Shown: positions 45,072-55,128 of the stretch, piece by piece | Layout of the letters: every line of letters starts with the position of its first letter | Numbering within the stretch: position 1 is the first letter of the stretch | NCBI GenBank assembly: GCA_022559985.1 | Contig: JAFJTR010000004.1 | Coordinates: 496,001-560,000, forward strand | Direction of reading: 5' to 3' | Length of the DNA: 64,000 bases | From: Parastagonospora avenae f. sp. tritici 18332-5 | Taxonomy: Eukaryota; Ascomycota; Dothideomycetes; Pleosporales; Phaeosphaeriaceae | Program-made: the position numbers and the translations under genes | The notes under the pieces: generated by a model | The model's input: only the letters and a program-made list of their open reading frames with translations | Told to the model about the DNA's origin: nothing | Databases searched by the model: none

Positions 45072-46085
45072 ATGGACTCTACGCCTTTCCTTCCACCAAG
45101 ACCTCAGTCACTGCCTTCCTCCTTCGACATGTCTTCCCCCTTCGACCTGTTTTCCGCCTTCGACCTGTTTTCCGCCCTTGACAGGGTGGTCCCACCTGGA
45201 CGTCCTCGAGCCTCTTCGGTCATCGAGCTCGGAGAGACCAAGGAGAACGGCAGGATCTTTTTCGACAAGATCACTTACAAGTGAGTCCACGAGTTTCACT
45301 CTTCGAAGGCTCCTTTGAAACTCCCTCCAGTCCCAAATTAGAGGAAGTCCAAGAAGACTGAACACCTTTTCCAGAAAGCAGGTGAGAAATTCGTCTGGAA
45401 GTCTCTCACGGGAAAGAATGTTTCGCCGATCGATACCTTAGTTTCGTCGAAGGAAGGTTGTAGCTATGTTACCAGCTACTCCTTCAAGGACACCAAGAAG
45501 GGTGAGAGCACGGCGATATATGCTCCAGGCAACCCTCCGCTGTACAAGAAGCTACACAAGGACGACTTCCCCATCAAAATCCCAACCGACAGTGGCAAGT
45601 ACTAGATCGATGAGCACGCTGGTCGCTGTGCCGAGTATCAATATCTCCCTATGTTCCTTTCGATGCTCGTCACGAACCCAAAGTTCCGCTTCAACGCGGA
45701 GAAGGTCAACGTGGTCGCAAACCTTGGCCGAACACCAAACATCATCATCGGTAGCAAGCCCTATTACAGTGAGGATAACGGAGAGCTCGTCACCTATGCC
45801 TGGCAGCGGTTCAGGGATGAATACGTCACTCAGAAGGATGACACGGACTTTGAGGAGTGGGAGAGTGATCAGCGAGGAAAGAATGCTCAGGCGCCTAATG
45901 CGTACTTGGAGAGGCTTGCGTATCTCCTACACAAGCTAATTGAGAAGACGAGCGAGACCAAGGACAGGTCGGCGATTCTGGTCTGTATGGGTCTTGACAA
46001 GACGATCAACGTCTACAAGGCGAAAGAGCGGATCGAGGTCGCACCCAAGGACATCGTCGCGAAGTTCAGGAGCAAGGATGAGTAA
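45072..46085 (+). pseudogene. Unrecognised gene with one in-frame TAG
   Basis: Exon 1 (45072-45280) starts MDSTPFLPPRPQS and holds three hexapeptide repeats (FDMSSP, FDLFSA, FDLFSA) from an 18-bp DNA repeat. An intron with a strong GTGAGT donor follows; only the acceptor ending at 45344 (TTAGAG) keeps frame, and it is weak. Exon 2 (45345-46085) is Lys-rich (HLFQKAGEKFVWKSLTGKN) and is stopped by TAG at 45604-45606. The same frame then stays open for 159 codons, with ordered-looking sequence (NPKFRFNAEKVNVVANLG, YAWQRFRDEY, YLERLAYLLHKLIEK) to a TAA. CAG to TAG would explain the stop. I do not recognise the family. It may be a recent pseudogene, a readthrough gene, or an assembly error. Confidence 0.55.
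45123..45176 (+). repeat. 18-bp coding tandem repeat, three units
   Basis: Units at 45123, 45141 and 45159 encode FDMSSP, FDLFSA and FDLFSA; the last two differ at no base. Located inside exon 1 of the unrecognised gene. Confidence 0.85.
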
Positions 46086-47381
46086 AACACAACCCAAATA
46101 TTGGGTGGTCTGGAGACGGTTGATGGAGGATTTCATTTGTTCTTTCGTTTGTTCAGCATAACACGGCGATGTATAAGTTACCCCCTCGGAATTTCAAGCT
46201 GGCACACACCAGCACACACAGAGCTAGTACATAGTGACACTTTGTCACCCGCTCTTCATAGCCAGCAGTCATTGGGTAACATCACTGGCACATCCTTAAC
46301 AAACACTTTACAAAAAATCCAGCCTACCTTTTGTCCACTGCGAATACATCAAGCGAGGTCGTGAGATGTACACCAAGTTCTACCATAGTTTCGGTGCAGA
46401 ACCGCCACGATTTAGACATTCCCATAGCACTTGGGCAATGAACTATATAATTCGAGAAAAGACACACAGCTTACCATAATACTCCCATGCGCTCTCAAGT
46501 ACTGTTCTGCCAACGACACACAGCGTAGCTCCCCCAGTGCTACATGTGCATGTCCACCACATACCAACTAGCACTCCCACCGCAACACCTCCACCCATCC
46601 TCCCTCTTGCAAAACTCTCGTCCACGCCTCATATTTACCATCCACGCGAATCGACTTTCCGATACTCCTCGCTACCACCACATCTTTAGTAGCTTTATCC
46701 ATCCTCCAGCATCCAACCAATCAGCGCCCTAAACACCTAAGCGCCCAGCCACCACACCACCCTTCTACGCGCCCACACTGCATTTCCCGGGTTTCACATA
46801 TTCCGCTGAACCAGCGTTCGCTCAGCTATTCGCCAGTGGGATTGTGCGCCATCACTGGGCTAGCTGGCACGAAAATATGGGACCGTCGAGGTGCAGGAGG
46901 GCGGAAGGGGGCTAATTGCATGGATGCGGTAAGGTGATGGATATATGCGGTAAAGTGTCGCGAGTGCATGCACGCATTGCAGTAACATCGGCTAGGTGTT
47001 AAGACAGTTAATATCGCTATTTCGGGCCCGCATGCAGTTCTTACGCGCCGAGGCCAGCGCAGGAACGGATTTAGGGACACATGCGGGCCTGCGGGCGGCA
47101 AAGGTAAATTAGCGCTAATATTTTCCGCCATGGGACTATTCTTGTGTATGGGTATTGGATAGGGTGGGAGGTGAGCGCTTCGAAAGAGGACGTGTTAAAG
47201 GCCATTCATATCCCTTCCTTGAATCATCCAGCTCATCCAGACATCCAGGAGTTGTGTCTTCTATTTCATTGTTTCCGTTTCCGTCCAGTCGTTCATTTCT
47301 GGGTACAGGTTGATCCTTACACACACAACACATACATATACGAATACCTTCTTGTTCATACATAACATACCGACCGCAAGA
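46086..47381. other. 1.3-kb intergenic region
   Basis: No gene supported. The sequence just before 47382 is rich in CACA/ATAC runs, as is usual for 5'UTRs here. Confidence 0.45.
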
Positions 47382-48086
47382 ATGAAGGTCAACCCAGCTC
47401 CCCTACACCTGGCGCAGACCATCATCACAGGTCTGGTCATCGTGTTCAGTATTTGTATCCTGGGTACGGCGGCGCACACGCTCGATGTATACAACAAGCA
47501 ACACGCCTCGAACCCATGGTGGGCGCCGCTGTGGTCCCAGCACTTCGACACGCACGGGACGAAAGCGCTGATTGCATCCGCGGTCGTGACGTTAGTTCTG
47601 TCGGGGGTGTTTATGGTCATGTCTGTTGTTCCCAAGGTACGCTCCCCCTTCCACCACCACCACCAAATACCTACCTGACCATACTAACATCACCAGTTCG
47701 CCCTGCGCCAAAAATACACTCTCCGCGCGCTCATCTCCCTCGGCACGATCCTGCCCTCCTTCCTCCTGACACTCATGACCGTCGTCTGGGCGCACATCCT
47801 CAACCGCAACGCCCCCGAGCTCGACACGATCCAGACATGGTCGTGCCGGTACGCGAACAGCGCGCCGGGCCCGCAGACGAGCAGTGTGCCGAGTCACCTC
47901 AGCAACGAGAGCTTCAAGAGCGTGTGTCAGGAGAGCAGGTTTGCGCTGTACGGAACGCTGGTGGTGTTTCTGCTGTTGGGGGTTAGTATGGTGGTTACGA
48001 TGGTTACGTGGTTGGCGGATAAGTGGGCGGCGAGACAGGCGCGGAAGGAAGGGGTTGAGACTATTAATATGACGACCAAGGCGTGA
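47382..48086 (+). CDS. Four-span fungal membrane protein
   Basis: Exons 47382-47636 and 47697-48086 give 214 residues; the 60-nt intron (GTACGC to CACCAG) has a CTAAC branch site. Four hydrophobic segments: HLAQTIITGLVIVFSICIL, ALIASAVVTLVLSGVFMVM, LISLGTILPSFLLTLMTVV and LYGTLVVFLLLGVSMVVTMV. The first loop carries aromatic and Trp residues (NPWWAPLWSQHFD). The second outer loop has two cysteines (TWSCRYANSA and SVCQES) that could form a disulfide, a claudin/MARVEL-like layout. The C-terminus is basic and cytosolic. The family has no name I can give with certainty. No neighbour hints at its role. Confidence 0.75.
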
Positions 48087-49284
48087 GGGGGTGGGGTTTG
48101 GTGGTTGTGAGGATGGATACGAGAACGAGACCTCCTTTCTGGGTGGTTGACGCTTTCTGGTCATCCTCGGTCTTTTGGGGCTTGATATCCGAGTTTACTG
48201 CGGCGCACGGGTTTGGGAGCTCAAGTTTGAGCTGGCGTCATATGTGCACACATCGTGCGATTCTTCTTCATCGTCGATGATTCTTGTAATGAAAGAATGA
48301 TTGAGTTCTCTTGCTCAGCGGAGAGTAGACTTTCTGCGTGTGCGGTGATCGGCGATGCGTTGCGATGTTTTTCGGATCTAGGTCCTGGTTGACTGGCGTG
48401 ATATGGGGTTTTGGATGCATGTAGCCAGCTTGTGATGTCTCCGTGAGACAAATCTGTATAGCTCTGGTGCGAATCGCAGCCGCCACAAGCCTCGGTGTCA
48501 ACAAGCACGGGCAGCGCCATTGACGTAGGTAAACAGTGCAACCACTCTGTCAACAGTGTCTGGATCTACCCCTCTGCCTCCACGAAGCAAATGTTAGAGA
48601 TTTCGAGACGTCACCCCTCGGAGTCAAATTGCCGTGGGTTTGCTGCTCTAAGCTCGGAATAGATGTGCCAACAACGATTGTCCCGGCGATGCTGGCGATC
48701 AAAAGTGTAAGAAATGTCGATCGGCAATCGGACGTGCGGCCCTTAGCAGTGGCAGCAGCACATGGCGATTTTGGCTTTTGGCATACGAACAACCAAGGAT
48801 GGCGTGCGCGGTGGGTGTTTGAGAATTGTTTCGTGACAGGGCTTGGCCCAAGCGAGGCAAATTGAATGCTTCCAAGGTTCTCGAAGACTGCGAGTGCATG
48901 GGGCCGCTAGTCAGACGCTGACGGGATCGGCTCAACGCGAGCTCAAGTCGATCATTGAAGGCCAGGCCCTTGCCCGTGAGGATCAGCAACCAACGCGGTG
49001 TCGTAGGGTAGTGGAGTGCTGTACATGAACGCCAACTGCTGCTGCTGATTCTGACTGCGACCTTTTCTGCCTCCCTACCTGCTGCTGACGTTGCCATGGT
49101 ATTGTTAGCAGCGAACTAATCTGTTGCGCACTCGCCCATGGCAAGACTTGCAAGTCATTGATTACGCCACATCCCAGTACCCTGCGTATTTCGTGCCTTT
49201 GGGGGCCAAAGGTTCGTCGAGGGTCAGTGCATATCGTTGCATTGTTCCCCTCTTCTGCGACGACGCATTCTCCTGTACCGGAAC
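48087..49284. other. 1.2-kb intergenic region
   Basis: No gene supported; short overlapping frames only. Confidence 0.45.
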
Positions 49285-50124
49285 ATGCACACGACACAAG
49301 AAGACGCCCGTCGCAGTAAACGACTCTTGATCCAGCCCGCCATCACCGACTTCTTCCCCATAGACGACGACTTCGACTGCAACTCACCGTCACACTCCGA
49401 CAACGACACCACAACTCCCCACCGACCAACCCTCGCCCCCCACGTCCCCGGCGCCGGCCAAGCCGACCTCATGCAAGTCGGCATGCGTGTCCGCAAGAGC
49501 GTGCCCGAGGGCTACAAGACGCACGCCAACAAGATGATGGCCCTGCCCTCCATCTCCACCACCATGACCTCCACCATGACCTCCACCATGACCCTGACCC
49601 CCCCGCCCACCAATCCCGCCAACGCCGTGCACCAGCGCGAACTCCTACCCTTCAGCGGCCTGCACAAAATCGGCGGGTTCGCCGACCAACCCACCACCAA
49701 CATCCACCTCTACACGGGCGAAGCCGACGTCGAGGCCCGCGACATGTGGCCCCTGCCTGCCGAGACATTCACACAGCCGTTCCACTCGTGCTCGCAGGAC
49801 TCGGGGTACGGCTCCATTCGCGCGAATGCGAATCCGAGCAAGAGGAGTTGGCATGATGAAGACGAGCTGAGGCTGGATTTGAGCAGGAGCACTTTTGCGT
49901 TTGGGAAGCAGGCGCAGATCGAGATCGAGGAGGTGCCGATTAGCCCTTTGAGCGAGATACCAGAAGATATGATGCCTGCGGTCAGGCAGATCAAGCAGCC
50001 CAAGTCGAGGAGGAGAGAGGGAGAGGGCGCGAATGGGCCCCTCAGAGTGGCTGTCGGGAGCGGGAGTGACTTCGACGACGCGGATTTCCTGGGCTCAGGG
50101 GAGGTCATCATGGGCGGGGTGTGA
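49285..50124 (+). CDS. Probable ribonucleotide reductase inhibitor (Spd1/Dif1 type)
   Basis: Single exon, 279 residues from the first ATG (MHTTQEDARRSKR); the open frame reaches upstream to a TTG at 49237. The protein looks largely disordered, with three conserved-looking islands: RLLIQPAITDFFP near the start, a VGMRVRKSVPEGYKTH block (about 66-81), and LLPFSGLHKIGGFA (about 118-131). These resemble the fungal RNR-inhibitor family, whose members Spd1 and Dif1 control ribonucleotide reductase assembly or location during S phase and DNA damage. A SQDSGYGSI motif could be a phosphorylation or degron site. Thr/Met repeats (TMTSTMTSTMT) come from a short coding repeat. The family call rests on memory of these motifs. 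Confidence 0.6.
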   Translation: MHTTQEDARRSKRLLIQPAITDFFPIDDDFDCNSPSHSDNDTTTPHRPTLAPHVPGAGQADLMQVGMRVRKSVPEGYKTHANKMMALPSISTTMTSTMTSTMTLTPPPTNPANAVHQRELLPFSGLHKIGGFADQPTTNIHLYTGEADVEARDMWPLPAETFTQPFHSCSQDSGYGSIRANANPSKRSWHDEDELRLDLSRSTFAFGKQAQIEIEEVPISPLSEIPEDMMPAVRQIKQPKSRRREGEGANGPLRVAVGSGSDFDDADFLGSGEVIMGGV

Positions 50125-50605
50125 GCATACTCGCCCTTTTCCGAGACGTCATCTCTTGTCTCTCCCCCTCTTTCTTCTCTTCTTGTTTAGACCTTTTCAT
50201 TTCTCTTTTCACGCTTTCTTTCAAGCATCTCACGACGCTCCATGGAGGAGCCTTATGTCTCTTATGTCTCATCTCTGCGCAAGCGGTCGGCACGCATGGC
50301 GTTCATGTTGGCGCAAGTTATACCCGGTCCTGTTCAGCATAATGTTTACATGACGAAAACAATCTACGCTACTACATCTCAGACTCACTTGATCTCCAAC
50401 AATATTGACTGTCTTCGGTGTGATTGCACCTTTTTTTGAGCGGGTACCGCATCCGAAGAATATGCGTGCGTGGTCGTTCCTTCCCTCACTTCACCACTAA
50501 ACACTCCTTGCCAAGACCTGGCGTTTGCACAAGCTTGCCAATCATAATACGACTTCCTGCACCCACGCCCTCGCTTTCAGCTTCAGTCCTAGCCCCGCAA
50601 CAACC
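50125..50605. other. intergenic gap
   Basis: Pyrimidine-rich 3' flank of the RNR-inhibitor-like gene and upstream region of the BTB pseudogene. Nothing else seen. Confidence 0.4.
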
Positions 50606-51389
50606 ATGGCTGACAACATGGCCGAGCCTCCAAGGAAAAGAGTGCGCCGTGCGGTCAAAGATGGCCCGAAGCAAGTCGTCCACCCTTTGCTATAACCTGG
50701 CGAGTCGCTAACAGAACAGTTACATGCTGAACTCGAAGCCGATTCTCATCCGTGTCGGCGAGTCGAGCAAAGAATACCACGTCCACGAGAACATGTTCCG
50801 TGGTAACTCCATCATCTTCTTCGATAAGGTACTAAAGAACGAGTAGAAAGAAAGTAAAAACCGAGTCATTGATCTGCCTAGATCAGACAACGAGGCTTTC
50901 CAAGTACAGATCAAATGGCTCTATACTGGCTTCATCTTCCTAGTCCGACCAAACGATGATTCGAGTGATGGGAGGTGGAATAAGGAGACCCCAAAATGGA
51001 CTGCTTGTTATGCTTTGGGCGACTATCTTCAGGACACCGATTTCAAGGACGCCTGCATCGATGCGATGATTGAGCGCATCTCTTCTGTACGGAAGCAACC
51101 GGTTCGCCTTCCTCAGGAGATCTATTCAAACTCGACCAAGGAGTCCAATCATCGTACGCTCGCTGTCGACACTTTCGTCAACGTCTGCCCACGAAGGGAT
51201 TGGTGCACTGACACGCAACATCCACCAGAGTTCCTTACTGATGTCATCAAAGTCATTGGTCCAAACCTTGACTCTGGCATGTAACGGCAGACATACAAGA
51301 AGTTCTTCAACTTGAACGACACTTGCAAGTACCACGACCACGGACCTGACAAGCCTTGCTACAAGACCAAGCCTGCCTTTCGCTCCTAA
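50606..51389 (+). pseudogene. BTB/POZ-domain pseudogene with two in-frame stops
   Basis: ATG at 50606 opens a basic leader (PPRKRVRRAVKDGP). A 49-nt intron with a GC-AG border (GCAAGT donor at 50671, AACAG acceptor at 50719, GCTAAC branch) leads into a BTB domain: KPILIRVGESSKEYHVHENM, SIIFFDKVLKNE, stop, KESKNRVIDLP, AFQVQIKWLYTGFIF. The stop (TAG, 50844-50846) sits exactly where relatives have Trp in a NEW-K-E pattern. The frame stays open to a TAA at 51282-51284, then again to 51389, ending in a Cys/His tail (DTCKYHDHGPDKPC). Both stops fit G-to-A or C-to-T changes in a CpA/TpG setting. Otherwise no frameshift, so decay looks recent. Confidence 0.75.
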
Positions 51390-54204
51390 ACAGAGGTGTG
51401 GCTATGGCACAGTGAAGGGGAGTACAGAGGACACATTACTTGATGAATACATCCAACAAAGGTAGGAATGCGTCACCCCTGTATAATATGGCACGTTTCT
51501 TTATGTTCAGTGGCTGCATCTTTCAACCTCCTGGGTGCCTCATCGCACACTGTGCGTTCAATACATGCATCGTGACTGGAATTGGACAGCATCGAGGATT
51601 GGAATATGGTTGGAGGGTCACTGGGCGTTCGATAGTCGAGCTACGTGGACATACGTTTGACAATTTCATACAACTTCTTCCATCAACTCTCTTACACTCT
51701 CGTGCATACAACCCCTTGTCGGGCAGTATGCTGTGCATCACAGGATGGTTTTGAAGAAAGAGAGCTATCAAGCCGTCGTCCTTGACATGGCTAGCTCGTG
51801 CGAATGCATCTTGGCATGGCTACGTGTAGTTACAGGCCGGAACACAATCGGAATTCTGAAATGCAGAATTTGATTATGCAACAAGTAACAATAGCCTAAA
51901 GTTTCACTTCCATGAACTGAAAGTCACTATCTGTGTTTCCGACGATGATAGCTGACGAAGCTACACCCATGAAACAAAACGGGGTTGGTGGTCGCAGGCT
52001 GAAATGTCCTTCGCTGGGAGGTAAGTGTTCGAACACTGCCTCACACTGACCCGGTATGTGGCAGCACTAGCCGCAATAAGCATTTCAAGCAGTTGTCGAA
52101 CACTCAACTCATTTTCCTTACCAGCGCAGGGTCGCCTGCACTACTTGAAGACAGATGTCCTTGAACAGGAACGCGCCTGTCGCTGTTGATGCCCTCGCGC
52201 TCTGTCCTGGTGGTACCGGAGTCCGGACCGTTATTCAACGCATTAGAACAATGTCCGGACGTTGCTCACTTGGCTCCCTCGACTACCGTTGCATTAGTGC
52301 ATAAAACCCAAAGCTGCCGTTGTGACGATGAGCGTTGCATAGAGTCACTATAGCCCACACTCCGCCGCCTCTAGAACCGCAACCAACTCGTCCCGTTGCG
52401 CCGTCGATCGTTCTTTCCATGCAACCCAAAAGAGCCTGCCCAGCCCCCCTTGCGTGCAATTCCACGCTCCGTTTTGAGAACTTTCTGTCCCGGTTGGGAA
52501 AGAAGCACAGGTCCAGATCTTGGCCCGGGTCCCCAGATTTGCGGGATCTGGAACATGGGTGCGCATCGTGGGGTTGCGACTCAACAGAACCAGAGCAAGA
52601 GCAGGAGCAATGCCTCGAAAGTCGCTATCGTCGTCTGGCACAAGTGACGCGTTCGAGAAGTCGTAATCATGCAGCAGAAGGTCTTCGAGGCGAGGTGGTG
52701 ATGTTCACTGAGCTATGGTGCTGACGTGGGCGTCAGCGCGGTAAGTTCGAGCATGGGCCCTATGATTGAGCATGCCCGTAAAGTGATGTTGCAATTCGTC
52801 GCTCCTGTCTTCTGTGCAGTCTTGGCTGCAGGATGGATGATGAGGCATCCGCCCAAGCTTCGGCCAAATCTTGGAATTAGCGTGCCTTTCTGGGTTGCAG
52901 CCTTCATCCTGGCGGACATCGCGGCAGTGGCGCATTGTCATTCAACATTCTTTTTTTTTTTTTTGCGTTTCTCGACGAGATCTTCCGAGAAGCATCGTCG
53001 GCTTGAAAGATGGAGAGTCAAAGGACGTCATGTTCGTCTCGTAGGACCTTGAGTCGCAGTTTGGGACCGAAGTACGCAGAGCTGTTGGTGCGATGTCGGT
53101 TCCTCATACACCGAGTTGACTGCCCCACGCCTACCGTCCACCGGACTTCATTAGCAAACACTAACTGTTCTTATCGCTTGGCCATCACGCTGGCGCTTCT
53201 CCAGCCTCGTCAATTGCCGGTCCGATGACAATAGATCCCACACATTAATTGTCCCAAACGATCTTATCTTTCAATCTCGAACATCTCGATTACGAGGTCC
53301 GGACCGCAGGAAGTGACCAAACAGGGACGCGGAAGGGTGTGTATTTGCAACCCTGACTGGTGGAAGAACGCGAAGCAACATGAAGCTGCAGTGCTGCACT
53401 CTCGCATCGTCAAAAGGGATGCACCCTGAGATCATCGAGGCACGACATGAGGTGCACAGGTGCAACCTAATCTGTAATAGAGTGGGCGCTAACGGGAGGT
53501 GCCAGCCGCGGTAGTTTGCTTTTGGTCGTTTGATAGTTACTCCAAGATTGAGCCAAGGTCTTGGTTATTGTGATCCACCACTTGAAAGCTTGGTGATCGT
53601 CAACTCAGTGCAACAGACTTTGTTACGCAGAGCCCCAGATTCGAGGCTGTTAAAGCACGCGCATTCCCCAGTGTCTCGGCGCGCCTTGGTCTCTTGGAAA
53701 GTTTCATCGAACACTTCTTGTCAAGTCTTGGTTTCAGGAGCCGTCCTGCAAGCCCTGGAGCCGATCGCTATGATGTTATACATATACCCTCGGACCGCTG
53801 TCAAGTGTGGAGAGTGAGAGAGTGCTAACTTTGCTTTGGCGGTTGGCCGTTTTCTGTCGATTCCCGTGGTCCTTTATCGCATCTATCATTTGCGCGATTT
53901 ATTTCCCACCTGCATTGGCTCGGGTCCCACACCATACCAAGCGGTCCAGTCCCACATCCAGAGCAACGCAAAACTTTTGCAACACAAAACCGTGGTTTAC
54001 CATCTCAACATTGTTCACGACCAGTGATTTCACAAGCGCTGTACACTTTATAATTCCGCCAACTGCCATAATATTTCCACTTCTCAACCATCACCTCGAA
54101 CACACCGAATACACAGTGTCATCACACCTCTGTTCGAGCAACACCCTCCAAACTCACCACACACACCTTCAACAACGAACACTCGACAACTTCACACTTC
54201 TACC
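51390..54204. other. 2.8-kb intergenic region
   Basis: No gene supported. It contains a run of 14 T at 52951-52964 and palindromic GTCCGGAC boxes at 52221, 52253 and 53297. The last 200 bp are CA/TC-rich, fitting the leader of the small gene at 54205, with a TATAATT near 54046. Confidence 0.45.
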
Positions 54205-54548
54205 ATGACAATGTTTCGCCGTCTCAGCGAGCGCTTGAGCTTCGAGAAGCCAGAGCCGAAGCCATACTACTACAACCGCATGAATCGAGAAGAGATGCAA
54301 ATCTGGGAAATCATCGTAAGTACAGCCCATTCTTCCACATCAAGTAGATCGTGTAGCTAACACCATCGTAGGGCGAGACAGAAAATGAATGGCGAGCAAG
54401 CCGCAAGGGCAAGCTCCGCAAGCATCGCCTCACATACAAGGAGCGTGCTGAGCGACAACGGATGTTCTATGACACCCGCGTCGGCCACGGCATCTGCGGC
54501 GACGACTGGATGCGCAAGGCCCTTCCCGGTCAGCGCCGCGCACCATAG
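54205..54548 (+). CDS. Small two-exon gene, 95 residues, function unknown
   Basis: Exons 54205-54315 and 54372-54548 join in phase 0 across a 56-nt intron (GTAAGT to CGTAG). The product begins MTMFRRLSERLSFEKPEPK and continues YYYNRMNREEMQIWEII, then after the intron GETENEWRASRKGKLRKHR, RMFYDTRVGHGICGDDW and MRKALPGQRRAP. It is basic and helical, without a signal peptide or membrane span. Codon use looks coding and the splice sites close the frame exactly, which is the main support. A second ATG at 54211 would shorten it by two residues. No family is recognised. Confidence 0.6.
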
Positions 54549-55080
54549 CGAAATCAGCTTCTTCGGATGCAGATTTCCCGCAAAGGCCTTTCGGCTACCA
54601 CCCTCTCTTTTGTTGATTTGAACTACGACCCTGCGATTTGCGGGGCTATAGCGATGGCGTTCTGATTACGAATCCCTGGATTGATGAAAGTGCTTCGAAG
54701 ATATCCAGGTCACGTTTTCCTATGTTGAAGGCTGGGGCATTGAGGGGCATTAGACTGGATCGATACCATACCCTGTCATGCATACCTAGGTAGAGGGGCA
54801 TCAGCATATAGCTGCTAATACACACATACACTACACAACATCGTGACCATTGTGAGATATCAGGCTATGTGTCCCTGCGTTGAAGTTGACGTGATGGTCG
54901 CGTGCACAAAGGCTGATTTCGAGACCGCGACAGCCCGCCCTCCTTGCCCTCCGATTGGCTGTCATTTGGGCGGTGCTTTGCACTTCGCCTCTGCCAGACG
55001 GCTGTGACCTCACTCCGCCATATGTCCCAGCATCCACACATTGTCCTACCTCTAATCGTCACAATGTTCTGGCCATATCC
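54549..55080. other. intergenic gap
   Basis: No gene seen. Open frame of the next gene reaches back to 54955 but without ATG. Confidence 0.4.
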
Positions 55081-55128
55081 ATGAAGGACTACGCCCCGAG
55101 GAGTCAGATCAAACACCCTTTATACACA

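Noticed and set aside
53499..53513. Resemblance to the universal small-subunit rRNA 530-loop sequence (GTGCCAGCCGCGGTA)
   Set aside because: The core is missing bases of the universal motif and the flanks do not look like rRNA; taken as chance.
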